A stretch of DNA of 64,000 nt from Lactobacillus sp. CBA3605 (GTDB lineage Bacteria > Bacillota > Bacilli > Lactobacillales > Lactobacillaceae). Below are positions 25,151 through 34,261 of this stretch, in pieces; the first letter of the stretch is position 1; the number at the start of each line of letters is the position of its first letter. The notes below the pieces were generated by a model. The model ran no database searches, had not been told where the DNA came from, and worked only from the letters and a program-made list of their open reading frames with translations. The stretch spans positions 682,001 through 746,000 of the forward strand of contig NZ_CP027190.1 of the NCBI RefSeq assembly GCF_002970915.1, written 5' to 3'. Made by a program: the position numbers and the translations under genes.

Positions 25151-27781
25151 ATGGGAAAATTTTTCAAAATGAAGTTTTTATACTTAGGCTTTTGGCTTTT
25201 AATTAGTTTGACCAGCATCGCCGTATTACCAAACATGGCCACTTTTTTGGACTCACATCAAGCCACTACCCGCAATCAGACTCACACCACTAAGTTAGTT
25301 CAGTTACAAAATAATTGGGGCCGTCATTTGTCAAGTACAAAGCCGGTAACGATGGTTTTTAACAATCCAAATGCTACTTTATCGCAGCGTCAACAAGCTA
25401 GCATTCAACGACGCTTAGCCGCTATTGAACAAAAAGCTGATTACTACAGCGTAAAACAGCTACGCACCAGCACCACTTCGTCTAACGATCGCCAGTTATT
25501 GACCGCTAAAGACGGCTCAACTATACTCGCGGTCGCCGCAATCGATACGCGCCAAACAGACTTACCCATTGTCGCTAAACAATTAGCGGCTGCAATTCAG
25601 GTAGCGGGACTAAAAACAGCCGTCACCAGTCCGGAACTAGACACGCTTAATCAGCATCGCACCCAACAACACCAAATCCGACTGATTCTAGGGCTAGTTT
25701 TTGGAAGTGCCTTTTTATTACTGGCACTAATTTTTCGTTCTGTACTGATACCCCTGATTAACCTTTTAATTCAGACAGTTGGCTTAGTCGTCACCACTAG
25801 TATGGCCACCAATGCTAGTCAACACTGGCACTTGCCAATCACAAGTAATAGCATCTTGCTCGTCGGTTTAACCGGATTACTCCTGAGTACCGGGCTAACT
25901 TGGACCTATATGCAGGTTTATTTAACGACGGGACGCTTAGCTACCATGCCTTTACGCCAAACACATCAAATCTGGGGGCTGCCATTAGTTACCTTGGCAG
26001 CCATGACACTTGGGCTTAGTTGGACTCCCTTCTTAGCGCTCGCTTCTGCTTGGCTGATTACCTTGACCATCGTGATTATGACCTTGGTGGCACTGACCCT
26101 AAATGAAGGATTTGCGACTTTATTATTACCCGCGGAACTCCATTGGCCAGGAACGCACGCTTGGCCGCATTGGCCCAAAAATGCTTGGGGACAATTAAGT
26201 CGCTACGGACAACGTTGGCCGCTAAGTGGTATTTTAGTGACCCTCCTCTTGCTAATTTTTGGGGTAAGCTTAGGGCACCCTTTGACTGACACCAATCAAA
26301 TCACCCCGACAACGGGGACCCGCTTAGTAACTGCTCACTTTGGGCCCGGCGCCGCTACCAAAACGACGCTCTATTTAGCGACGCCCACTAAGCTGACGAG
26401 TCAAACTAGCTTACAAGCTATTGATACTTTAACGACTAAATTACAACAGATTCCAGGGGTTGCGACTGTGACGTCGGTGACCCAACCCACCGGTAAACGG
26501 CTGACGGGATATTATGTTGAGACCCAACTCAAGTTAATCAATACTAACTTGGATGCTAATCGGCAAACTTTGAAGGAGTTGCAAAAGGACTTAACTACCA
26601 ATCAAGCAGCTATCACCGCAACTGCCATTGACACTCAATTAACTGATTTGCAAACCTTACAGGCCAAATTGGCCCAATTAGCCACTTTAAACGATGCCAT
26701 TGCCCGTCATTTAACGCGCCTGACCGCTGATGAAGTCGATCCGATGACGCAACCAACTTTAACTGAACAACTGACGATGGCAACGGATTTAATCACGACC
26801 ATTACCGACTTAACCACCACGATTCAAGCCGATCAAACGACATTGCTGGCGACGCTTGATGCGACGGCCCAGCAACTCACAATAATTCAACAAAGTCTCA
26901 CCCATACTACCGACCAATTAAAAACGGTCACTAATTCAATTACTGCGACTAATGCCTATCTGACAGCCTTAAAAGCAAGTCAAGTTGGTAAACTATTCTA
27001 TTTAACCCAGCCAGCTCGGCAGGATCCTATTTTAAAAACCAGCTTAGCAACCAATATGAGTCAAGGTGCTAAAATAACCCAACTAGTCATCACGTTTAAA
27101 ACTGCTGCTACTGATCCGGCCAGCTTTGCGGCGCTTAAGCAAGTTCAACAAACTGTTCAAGCCGCACAATTAGCATCGCCATTAGCTCATGCAACCGCCA
27201 CTTATAGCGGCGAACCTGAACAGCAAGCCACTAACTATCAACAGTTAACTACTCACGCTTGGGAATGGGCCTTAATCACATTACTCATCATGGCTATTTG
27301 TCTTTGGCTAGGATGCCGTTCATTAGTCATTAGCGGTTATTTGACGACTGGATTAGTCCTCATCATTGCTGCTAGCCTGGGCGTGACGCAATTTATTTAC
27401 GCGCATTGGCTACCGACAATGTCACTCCCTTGGTTAGCCCTTGGGTGGAGTAGTCTCTGGCTGAGTCTGCATTGGATTTTAGTCAGTCTCACCCTGATTG
27501 ACCGTCGTAGTTGGCGGCGGATAGCGACTGAACGCACTTGGCCGCAACACTTTTATCGTTGTAGTCATCGTGTCTGGCCGTTAACACTTTTGGAATTAAG
27601 TGGCCTTTTACCAATGCTTATTCTATCGGATACAACCCTAGCGGCAACTGGGCTAATGACCACCTTAGGGATTGGCCTAATCCAGTTAGGTCTGCCGTTA
27701 ATCCTACCGGGACTACTGACTTGGACCGTTCAGCCGCCGCAACTCAATCCTAAAACTTGGTTCCATTCAACTAACGCTTAA
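25151..27781 (+). CDS. MMPL/RND-family membrane transporter
   Basis: Large membrane protein of 876 residues with the MMPL layout. One N-terminal membrane helix is followed by an extracellular domain (30-180), a bundle of helices (185-370), and a second extracellular region (380-690). That region is very rich in Thr/Gln and predicted coiled coil at 470-600. A final helix bundle follows (690-870). Family members export lipids, siderophores or peptides; no substrate can be named. The in-frame ATG 13 codons upstream lies in a TATGAT box and has no ribosome site. GAGGGG lies 13 bases before the chosen ATG, a little far. Monocistronic. Confidence 0.85.
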   Translation: MGKFFKMKFLYLGFWLLISLTSIAVLPNMATFLDSHQATTRNQTHTTKLVQLQNNWGRHLSSTKPVTMVFNNPNATLSQRQQASIQRRLAAIEQKADYYSVKQLRTSTTSSNDRQLLTAKDGSTILAVAAIDTRQTDLPIVAKQLAAAIQVAGLKTAVTSPELDTLNQHRTQQHQIRLILGLVFGSAFLLLALIFRSVLIPLINLLIQTVGLVVTTSMATNASQHWHLPITSNSILLVGLTGLLLSTGLTWTYMQVYLTTGRLATMPLRQTHQIWGLPLVTLAAMTLGLSWTPFLALASAWLITLTIVIMTLVALTLNEGFATLLLPAELHWPGTHAWPHWPKNAWGQLSRYGQRWPLSGILVTLLLLIFGVSLGHPLTDTNQITPTTGTRLVTAHFGPGAATKTTLYLATPTKLTSQTSLQAIDTLTTKLQQIPGVATVTSVTQPTGKRLTGYYVETQLKLINTNLDANRQTLKELQKDLTTNQAAITATAIDTQLTDLQTLQAKLAQLATLNDAIARHLTRLTADEVDPMTQPTLTEQLTMATDLITTITDLTTTIQADQTTLLATLDATAQQLTIIQQSLTHTTDQLKTVTNSITATNAYLTALKASQVGKLFYLTQPARQDPILKTSLATNMSQGAKITQLVITFKTAATDPASFAALKQVQQTVQAAQLASPLAHATATYSGEPEQQATNYQQLTTHAWEWALITLLIMAICLWLGCRSLVISGYLTTGLVLIIAASLGVTQFIYAHWLPTMSLPWLALGWSSLWLSLHWILVSLTLIDRRSWRRIATERTWPQHFYRCSHRVWPLTLLELSGLLPMLILSDTTLAATGLMTTLGIGLIQLGLPLILPGLLTWTVQPPQLNPKTWFHSTNA

Positions 27782-27785
27782 CCTC

Positions 27786-27826
27786 AAAACGACCAGCACT
27801 GATTAATTCAGTACTGATCGTTTTTA
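27786..27826. terminator. terminator between MMPL and LPXTG genes
   Basis: AAAACGACCAGCACTGA pairs with TCAGTACTGATCGTTTTT with two mismatches and a 5-base loop; usable on both strands, best on plus. Confidence 0.8.
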
Positions 27827-27852
27827 GTTTTTCCAACTGAAAATTGATTTGA

Positions 27853-29778
27853 TCAATAACGACGTACCAACCAACGACCAAATCCAATCAAGCTAAACAA
27901 TAACAGTAATCCGATTGCCATAACCCAAACAACTTGGTGACTTGCTTCAGCCGTTTGTGGTAATTTGACCGGCTTAGTTGTTACCGGCGTATTGTCTTGC
28001 ACTGTTACCGTGGTACTTGGTTGCCCCGGCAATGTCACACTTGGAACCGTCGGCTTAGGCGTCGTTGTCCCAGGTAAGCTTGGTTCCTTTGGGGTTACCG
28101 GTTCACCTGGTACGACTGGCTCTTTGGGTACCATTGGCAATCCTGGTTCTACCGGAGTTTCAGATTCTCCCGGTTTAATCGGCGCTTCTGGTTCACTTGG
28201 TTCGCCTGGTACGACTGGAAGTGCCGGTTCGCCAGGCTCAAGCGGTGTGCCAGGTTCCTCAGGTTCACCTGGTACTTCCGGTTTGCTTGGTTCTGTCAAT
28301 TGCTTAACATCCTTAGCCGTTACCGTCACGGCCGCCGTTTGACCCGCTACAATCTTAAACACAAGTGGTGTTGTACTTAAGTCATAACCAATTGGCGCTT
28401 GGGTCTCAACTAACATGTAGTCAGCTGGACTAAGCCCCGTAATTTCAAGTTGGCCTTGCGCATCCGTTGTCAAACCACTTTTAAGCACAGTACCGGCTTG
28501 ATTTTGAAGGTCATAAGTCGCCCCAGCTAACTTTTCACCTGAAGTGGCATCAGTTTTAGTTAAAATAACCGCTCCTGTCGTCGGACGTTCAACATCTTTT
28601 TGTGTGACTTGGACTGGCGTACTCAAGTCACCTGCTGTAATTTCAAACCTAATCGGCGTCTGATTTAAATCATAACCAGTCGGCGCTTTGGTCTCAACAA
28701 AGCTATAGGTACCAGGATTCAGATCATCAACAAACACCTTTCCTTTAGCGTTCGTCTGAATATCGCTAGCAATTACGGTCCCATCACTGGCACGCAAGTC
28801 ATAGCTTGCGCCAGGAAGTACTGCGCCAGTTGTCGCATCTTTTTTATTCAAAACAACTGACCCAGTTGCATCTTCGTCATCGTCACCATCGCCTTGACCG
28901 GACCCAGTTCCAGCACCGCCCCAACTGACATGACCGCTGACAGTTGTCCCTTGCATGCTAGCGGTATTGGTCCATGAATTACTATTAGTCGTGACATTTT
29001 CCAGCTGCGTATTATAAACCATATTGACCGCCGTCGTGACATTACTAAAAATAAATTTCACTTGATTCCCTTGATAAATCACTTGGGGCGTCAACGGCTC
29101 ACCACTACTAATAAATGAGCCGGCTGAATCATATTGACCAGCCATTGCTGAAACAGTTGTCGGCAAAAAGGTCTGATTGGGTCCTAATGTATCTGTTACC
29201 ACAACCGTCCCCAAGTTAGCTCCGGTGGGATTGAATGCGACATTCCAAGTCAGTTGTGATGGCTTGCCTTGTTCATCATAACTGCCAATCCAACCGATTT
29301 TGTTAAGCTGCCAACCAAAATGAGTATCACCAGCAGCTGTTCCTTTCGCATAAAAGTTTAAAGTACCGTGCCGATCAATCGTTTTCGTAGCTAACTCATC
29401 ATTAAATGTGATGGTCCCAGTCGTTTCACCGGCCTTAATGACAAACGTCCCAATCGTCGTGCCATCGGCATCTGTCAATGGAAAATTCAAATCAGATGCG
29501 GCGACTGCCCCGTTAGGTAACGTGACTGGCGCCGTATCACCAGCTGCTAGCGACTCTCCATCCGGAATCGCCCATTGATACTGAATACTATAGTTTTCCC
29601 ATTTGCTTAACGTACTGGGATCTTTCACAACTGTGCCATAACGGTCCGTGACTTGTGCGTCCGTGCCAGCCAAACCAGTCGTCGTGATGGAGGCCGCTTT
29701 TGCAACCTGGCCTGTTGCTAAAACGACTAACATGACTGTTAATAATCCCAATAAAGCTAAATAAACCTTCGTTCGCAT
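27853..29778 (-). CDS. LPXTG surface adhesin with SpaA/Cna-B domains
   Basis: Cell-wall anchored protein of 641 residues. A signal peptide covers residues 1-28 (hydrophobic stretch ending in VAKAAS). A head domain of roughly 30-290 follows; its first part (ITTTGLAGTDAQVTD) is homologous to the head of the second LPXTG protein in this window. An acidic linker leads to two SpaA/Cna-B-like domains at about 305-395 and 400-490 (VVLNKKDATTGAVLPGASYDL, with ETKAPTGYDL). These are typical isopeptide-stabilised stalk domains. A Pro/Glu-rich wall spanner and the sortase signal LPQTAE, a hydrophobic helix and RRY end the protein. ATG is preferred over an upstream TTG because of GGAGG spacing. Ligand unknown; mucus or matrix adhesion is a guess. 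Confidence 0.88.
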   Translation of the reverse strand: MRTKVYLALLGLLTVMLVVLATGQVAKAASITTTGLAGTDAQVTDRYGTVVKDPSTLSKWENYSIQYQWAIPDGESLAAGDTAPVTLPNGAVAASDLNFPLTDADGTTIGTFVIKAGETTGTITFNDELATKTIDRHGTLNFYAKGTAAGDTHFGWQLNKIGWIGSYDEQGKPSQLTWNVAFNPTGANLGTVVVTDTLGPNQTFLPTTVSAMAGQYDSAGSFISSGEPLTPQVIYQGNQVKFIFSNVTTAVNMVYNTQLENVTTNSNSWTNTASMQGTTVSGHVSWGGAGTGSGQGDGDDDEDATGSVVLNKKDATTGAVLPGASYDLRASDGTVIASDIQTNAKGKVFVDDLNPGTYSFVETKAPTGYDLNQTPIRFEITAGDLSTPVQVTQKDVERPTTGAVILTKTDATSGEKLAGATYDLQNQAGTVLKSGLTTDAQGQLEITGLSPADYMLVETQAPIGYDLSTTPLVFKIVAGQTAAVTVTAKDVKQLTEPSKPEVPGEPEEPGTPLEPGEPALPVVPGEPSEPEAPIKPGESETPVEPGLPMVPKEPVVPGEPVTPKEPSLPGTTTPKPTVPSVTLPGQPSTTVTVQDNTPVTTKPVKLPQTAEASHQVVWVMAIGLLLLFSLIGFGRWLVRRY

Positions 29779-30001
29779 AACCAATTGCCTCCTCGCTAAT
29801 TACCCCTCACTAACTTAAATTTTTAGCGCCTCACTCCTAACCGATAGCTTTCATCAACAGTAACCGCTCACTGCTCATATCCCATTCCAAAAGCACGTCA
29901 GCCGCTACGCTTAACGTTGCCTGTACAATACCGTAATCAACTAGTTAAGTTATAGTTAAAAGTTTTAATTGGTTATTAAACAAACTAATTGAGTGATGAC
30001 T

Positions 30002-30035
30002 AAAAAAGCGTTTGGACTAAAATCCAAACACCTTT
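30002..30035 (-). terminator. terminator after the GNAT gene
   Basis: GTGTTTGGA / TCCAAACGC stem with flanking AAAG/CTTT and a T run on the minus strand. Confidence 0.8.
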
Positions 30036-30056
30036 GAGGTCACACTATTTCACCAC

Positions 30057-30491
30057 TTACAAGGCTAATATCATCGTTTGATGTGCCAATCCAGCCTCAA
30101 CAAAAGGGGCGCCTTGCGGTTCAAATCCGAGTTGCGCATAAAAACTTTGCGCCGAAACTTGGGCACCTAAGACTAAGCGCTGTGCCCCTTGTTGGCGGCC
30201 ATCCATCATCATTCGTTGCAAGATGGCTTGCGCATAACCGTGACCACGGGCAGCTTTCAAAGTTGCAACCCGTTGTATATGTAACTGTTGGTCAGTGACC
30301 GGCGTCATCCGGGCGGTTGCCACCGCCTGGCCAGCATCATTATATAAGACGTAGTGCCAAGTAGCCGGCGTAACGGTGTCTAATTCCAAGGCTGGCGTAA
30401 TCTTTTGCTCCGCAATAAACACCGCTCGTCGAATCATCAGCGCATCTGCATAAACTTGTGACGTCGTCTGATTACTCATTTTAATTTCCAT
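30057..30491 (-). CDS. GNAT family N-acetyltransferase
   Basis: Acetyl-CoA dependent transferase of 144 residues, ElaA-like. It has IRRAVFIAEQ at the N-terminus, VATARMTPV, and the acetyl-CoA loop RVATLKAARGHGYAQAIL. Substrate unknown. Two starts are possible; the first ATG has AGGGTGAG close upstream and is used, a second lies four codons later. Monocistronic. Confidence 0.85.
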   Translation of the reverse strand: MEIKMSNQTTSQVYADALMIRRAVFIAEQKITPALELDTVTPATWHYVLYNDAGQAVATARMTPVTDQQLHIQRVATLKAARGHGYAQAILQRMMMDGRQQGAQRLVLGAQVSAQSFYAQLGFEPQGAPFVEAGLAHQTMILAL

Positions 30492-30682
30492 TTTCTCACC
30501 CTACCTTAATAATACCCTTTTGAGAATACACGTTCCACCCCCTATCGTCAAACCCTGCTAGACAGCCAACCGACACCATTTAACCGAATGTTAACGATTA
30601 CGCCCACATGAGGTATGGTAGAATGACATGATGACTGATTTTCAGTCATCTCCAAATTTGTCACAAATGAGGTCTTATAAAC

Positions 30683-32839
30683 ATGTTTACGAAACTCCGC
30701 CGACACGTCGACACGCGGATTGGGTTCTTTTGGTTACTCATTTTCCTATTTTGGGCCAAGACCCTCTTCGCCTACTTTGTAGAATTCTCCCTAGGTGTTT
30801 CGGACATTCTACAAGTCTTGCTAATGCTTGTTAATCCGTTAGCAACGACTGTATTTTTATTTAGCTTAGCGTTATACATTCGCAAAACTGGCTTTTATTA
30901 CTACATCTTATTATTAATTGATGCGCTTAATACGGTCCTGATGTATGCCAACGTAATTTATTACCGCGAATTTACTGATTTTATGACCGTCAGTACCATT
31001 ACGGGTTATTCCAAGGTTAATCAAGGGTTAACCGGCTCTTCATTAGCGTTAACCAATTGGTACGACTTTATTTATTGGATTGATATTATTGTTTTACTCG
31101 TCTTATTCATTTTTCACCGGATCAAACACGATGACCGCCCCATCAAAAAACGGACGGCCTTTGCGTATACTTCTGTGGCAATTGCTGGCTTTGCGTTGAA
31201 CTTAACCTTAGCCGAATCGAATCGGCCTCAACTGTTGACCCGGACTTTTGATCGCACTTATATCGTCAAATATCTTGGCTTAGATGCATTTACCGTTTAT
31301 GACGGTATTAAAGATGAACAAACAAATCATCAGCGCGCCAGTGCCAAAAAATCGGAACTCGATACGGTTAAAGCTTTCACGCAGTCGCATTACGCCGCCC
31401 CGAATGCCAAAATGTACGGCATTGCCAAGGGGAAGAATGTGATTGTCATTCACTTGGAAAGTTTCCAGCAATTCCTAATTGATAAGAAAATCAATGGCCA
31501 AGAAGTGACACCGTTTTTGAATAAGCTCTACCATAGTAATTCAACTTATTCGTTCAAAAACTTCTTCCATCAAGTGGGCCAAGGCAAGACCAGTGATGCT
31601 GAGAACATGCTAGAGACCAGTACTTATGGCCTAGCAACTGGTTCCTTGTTTGCCCAATTAGGTTCTGATAATACGTTCCAAGCTGCTCCTGCGATTCTAA
31701 ATCAACGTGCGAAGTATTCTTCGGCGGTCTTCCATGGCAACGTGGCCAGCTTCTGGAACCGCAACAACACTTATAAAAATATGGGCTATCAATATTTCTT
31801 TGATGCCAGTTACTTTGACACGACCGGTGATAAGTCAACCGGCTACGGCTTAAAAGATAAGCTGTTATTTAAGAATTCGGTTCAATATCTGGAACGGTTA
31901 CAACAACCGTTTTACGTCAAATACATTACCGTCACGAATCACTTTCCATTCAGTATGGATTCTGAAGATACCGACTTTAAAACGACTGACACGAGTGATT
32001 CAGCCATTAATGGGTACTTCCAAACCGCCCATTATCTGGATCAATCCGTTAAAGAATTCTACGCCTATCTCAAAAAGGCCGGACTCCTTAAGAATTCAAT
32101 GATTGTCTTGTATGGCGACCATTATGGGCTCTCTAATAGTGAGAATACGACATTGGCACCCATTCTAGGTAAATCAGCTAAAGATTGGACGTCCTATGAC
32201 AATGCTCAGCTTCAGCGAGTGCCATTCATGGTCAATATTCCGGGCACCACTGGTGGTAAGATTGAGTCCACTTACGGTGGTGAAATAGACGTCTTGCCGA
32301 CGATCCTACATTTATTAGGCATCTCCAGCAAACGTTATATCCAGTTTGGGACCGACTTATTCTCAAAAGACCATGATCAGGTCGTCGCCTTTCGGAATCG
32401 TGATTTCGTGACCCCGAAGTATACTGTCCTTAGTGGGAAAATCTATAGTAATGCCACCGGTGAAGAGCTAACGGCCACGGACGCAGTCAAAAAAGCCGTC
32501 GCCAAGGATCAAACCAAGGTCAATAAGGAATTAAGCTTGTCAGATTCCTTAAACTCTAAAAACCTGTTACGTTTCTATACACCGAAAGGCTTTAAGAAGA
32601 TTACCGCTTCAAACTATAATTATGCGGACGGTCTTCAAAAAGAAATCAAGATTGAAAATGCGTTGAAGAATGCCTCAACTAGTCTGTATTCCAAGAATGG
32701 TGATAAATCAACTACCGAGTTCTATGAAACAGATGCACCTGAAGCAACGCATAAGAAGACTGATTCGACTCGAATCCAGATTACCAATCCGGATGACACT
32801 GACAGTAACACCAGCACTTCCAGCAGCAGTTCCAAATAA
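30683..32839 (+). CDS. ltaS: lipoteichoic acid synthase (LtaS family)
   Basis: Polymerises glycerol phosphate from phosphatidylglycerol outside the membrane. It has 718 residues: five N-terminal membrane helices (1-190), then an extracellular sulfatase-type domain. The nucleophile Thr is in GQGKTSDAENML and metal ligands are in HLESFQ and LYGDHYGLS. The C-terminus ends in a Ser/Thr-rich tail. The ATG start follows GAGGTC by 8 bases. Monocistronic with a strong terminator. Paralogues that prime or modify LTA share the fold, so the exact role is inferred. Confidence 0.88.
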   Translation: MFTKLRRHVDTRIGFFWLLIFLFWAKTLFAYFVEFSLGVSDILQVLLMLVNPLATTVFLFSLALYIRKTGFYYYILLLIDALNTVLMYANVIYYREFTDFMTVSTITGYSKVNQGLTGSSLALTNWYDFIYWIDIIVLLVLFIFHRIKHDDRPIKKRTAFAYTSVAIAGFALNLTLAESNRPQLLTRTFDRTYIVKYLGLDAFTVYDGIKDEQTNHQRASAKKSELDTVKAFTQSHYAAPNAKMYGIAKGKNVIVIHLESFQQFLIDKKINGQEVTPFLNKLYHSNSTYSFKNFFHQVGQGKTSDAENMLETSTYGLATGSLFAQLGSDNTFQAAPAILNQRAKYSSAVFHGNVASFWNRNNTYKNMGYQYFFDASYFDTTGDKSTGYGLKDKLLFKNSVQYLERLQQPFYVKYITVTNHFPFSMDSEDTDFKTTDTSDSAINGYFQTAHYLDQSVKEFYAYLKKAGLLKNSMIVLYGDHYGLSNSENTTLAPILGKSAKDWTSYDNAQLQRVPFMVNIPGTTGGKIESTYGGEIDVLPTILHLLGISSKRYIQFGTDLFSKDHDQVVAFRNRDFVTPKYTVLSGKIYSNATGEELTATDAVKKAVAKDQTKVNKELSLSDSLNSKNLLRFYTPKGFKKITASNYNYADGLQKEIKIENALKNASTSLYSKNGDKSTTEFYETDAPEATHKKTDSTRIQITNPDDTDSNTSTSSSSSK

Positions 32840-32851
32840 TCACTTTCATTT

Positions 32852-32900
32852 CCGCTAGCCTAATCAAGACAAAAACTTGATTATGGCTAGCGGATTTTTT
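32852..32900 (+). terminator. terminator after ltaS
   Basis: CCGCTAGC / GCTAGCGG with an inner AAG/CTT stem, followed by seven T. Confidence 0.92.
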
Positions 32901-32910
32901 TCACGATAAT

Positions 32911-32944
32911 AAAAAAGAACTCGGGTTTTAAGCCCGAGCTCTAA
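32911..32944 (-). terminator. terminator of the hcr-like operon
   Basis: CTCGGGCTTAAAACCCGAG hairpin extended by AGA/TTC, followed by a T run on the minus strand. Confidence 0.85.
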
Positions 32945-33003
32945 AAAATTGATTGTCCAACTACCAGTCACACTTAACCGGTGGTTATTGCCTTAACACT
33001 GAT

Positions 33004-34233
33004 TTATTTGTTACCGACTGGTTTTCCTTCAACCGATACTTTTTTTAACCGCATGTAGATTAAGTTAAGCACCAGCCCAACAACCGCAACTGCAATTGCT
33101 ACATAGAAGGCTTTGGAAAAATCGCCACCATTACTAGTCGCCATGTTGGCTGCAACTTTAGGCCCAAAGAAAGCCGCTGCTGAGTAACCACAGAAGATAA
33201 TCCCATAATTAACCCCTTGATTGGCAGGACCATAATTTTCCATCACCATCGGTGGGAAAACACCCATCACACCACCAAAGCAAAGCCCTAAAACAATGAT
33301 CCCTAAGGCAAATCCAAATTGAGAAACCCAACTTATTAAGATAACGAAAGCAACAATAACTGCCCCCAAAATGATCGTTAGCGTATGATTCCGACCAAAC
33401 TTATCAGAAATAGTCCCCCAAACAACGCGACCTGCACAATTACTTAGCGAGTATAGACTGACATACAACGCGGCAGTACCAGCAGTTAATTTAAACATTT
33501 GCTGTCCAATTACAGCGGCATTTGAAGCAATCATCAACCCAGAAAAAGCGCCAGTGAACATCATCAAGAAAATTAGATAGAAGTACGGACTTTTCAACAT
33601 CGCCACCCAATTTTGATTAACCGCGACACGCTGATGACCAGTCGGCGTCCATCCAGCTGGTTGATAATTCACTGGGGTATTCTTAATAAAACAACTCGCA
33701 ATCAACACAACAATTAGGTAAGCAACTCCTAAAACTTTAAACGCATAACTAGCATCATGGCTTTGAATTAAACTATTCGCAATTGGCGCAGCAATAATCG
33801 CAGCACCGCCCATTCCAGCCGTAATAATGCCGGCAGCCAACCCCTTCTTATCTGGAAAGAGCTTAATGGTATTACTCAAGCATCCTGAATAAGCGAGCCC
33901 TTGACCGAGGCCACCAATCAATCCATAAGTGAGATATAACATCCCAGGACTAGTGGCGAGACCCGTTAAGAAGAATCCCAAACCAAACATGACACCCCCG
34001 ACAACAATGGTCCACTTAGCTAACCCTTTATCGGTTAAAAAACCACCTAGAATCATTGGAATCGGGCTAATCGCTGAATTAATAGTGAAAGCTAACATAA
34101 TTTCACTCATTGACCAGCCTTTTGAAGCACTTAATGGTCCGGCAAATACACTGAATGCATATACAGCACCGGTACAAAGCAAAATGGCAGTTGAAGCAAT
34201 TAATACTTGCCAACGATTTATTTTCTTAACCAT
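33004..34233 (-). CDS. hcrC: MFS transporter, oxalate/formate antiporter (OFA) family; HcrC-like
   Basis: Twelve-helix MFS protein of 409 residues with the OFA-family N-terminus (LCTGAVYAFSVFAGPL) and IGGLGQGLAYSG. OFA members exchange carboxylates. It lies 28 bases after the flavoreductase gene and shares its terminator, so it probably imports the acid substrate or exports the reduced product. In L. plantarum the hydroxycinnamate reductase operon hcrRABC has, as far as I recall, a transporter in this place. The symbol rests on gene order and is tentative. SD is GGGAGG. Confidence 0.75.
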   Translation of the reverse strand: MVKKINRWQVLIASTAILLCTGAVYAFSVFAGPLSASKGWSMSEIMLAFTINSAISPIPMILGGFLTDKGLAKWTIVVGGVMFGLGFFLTGLATSPGMLYLTYGLIGGLGQGLAYSGCLSNTIKLFPDKKGLAAGIITAGMGGAAIIAAPIANSLIQSHDASYAFKVLGVAYLIVVLIASCFIKNTPVNYQPAGWTPTGHQRVAVNQNWVAMLKSPYFYLIFLMMFTGAFSGLMIASNAAVIGQQMFKLTAGTAALYVSLYSLSNCAGRVVWGTISDKFGRNHTLTIILGAVIVAFVILISWVSQFGFALGIIVLGLCFGGVMGVFPPMVMENYGPANQGVNYGIIFCGYSAAAFFGPKVAANMATSNGGDFSKAFYVAIAVAVVGLVLNLIYMRLKKVSVEGKPVGNK

Positions 34234-34261
34234 GATATTGCCTCCCTAAAGTTGCGTCAGC

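Noticed and set aside
27965..28342. Plus-strand collagen-like Gly-x-y frame
   Set aside because: Antisense of the Pro/Glu-rich wall-spanning region of the LPQTA adhesin; the Gly-rich pattern is the complement of Pro codons.
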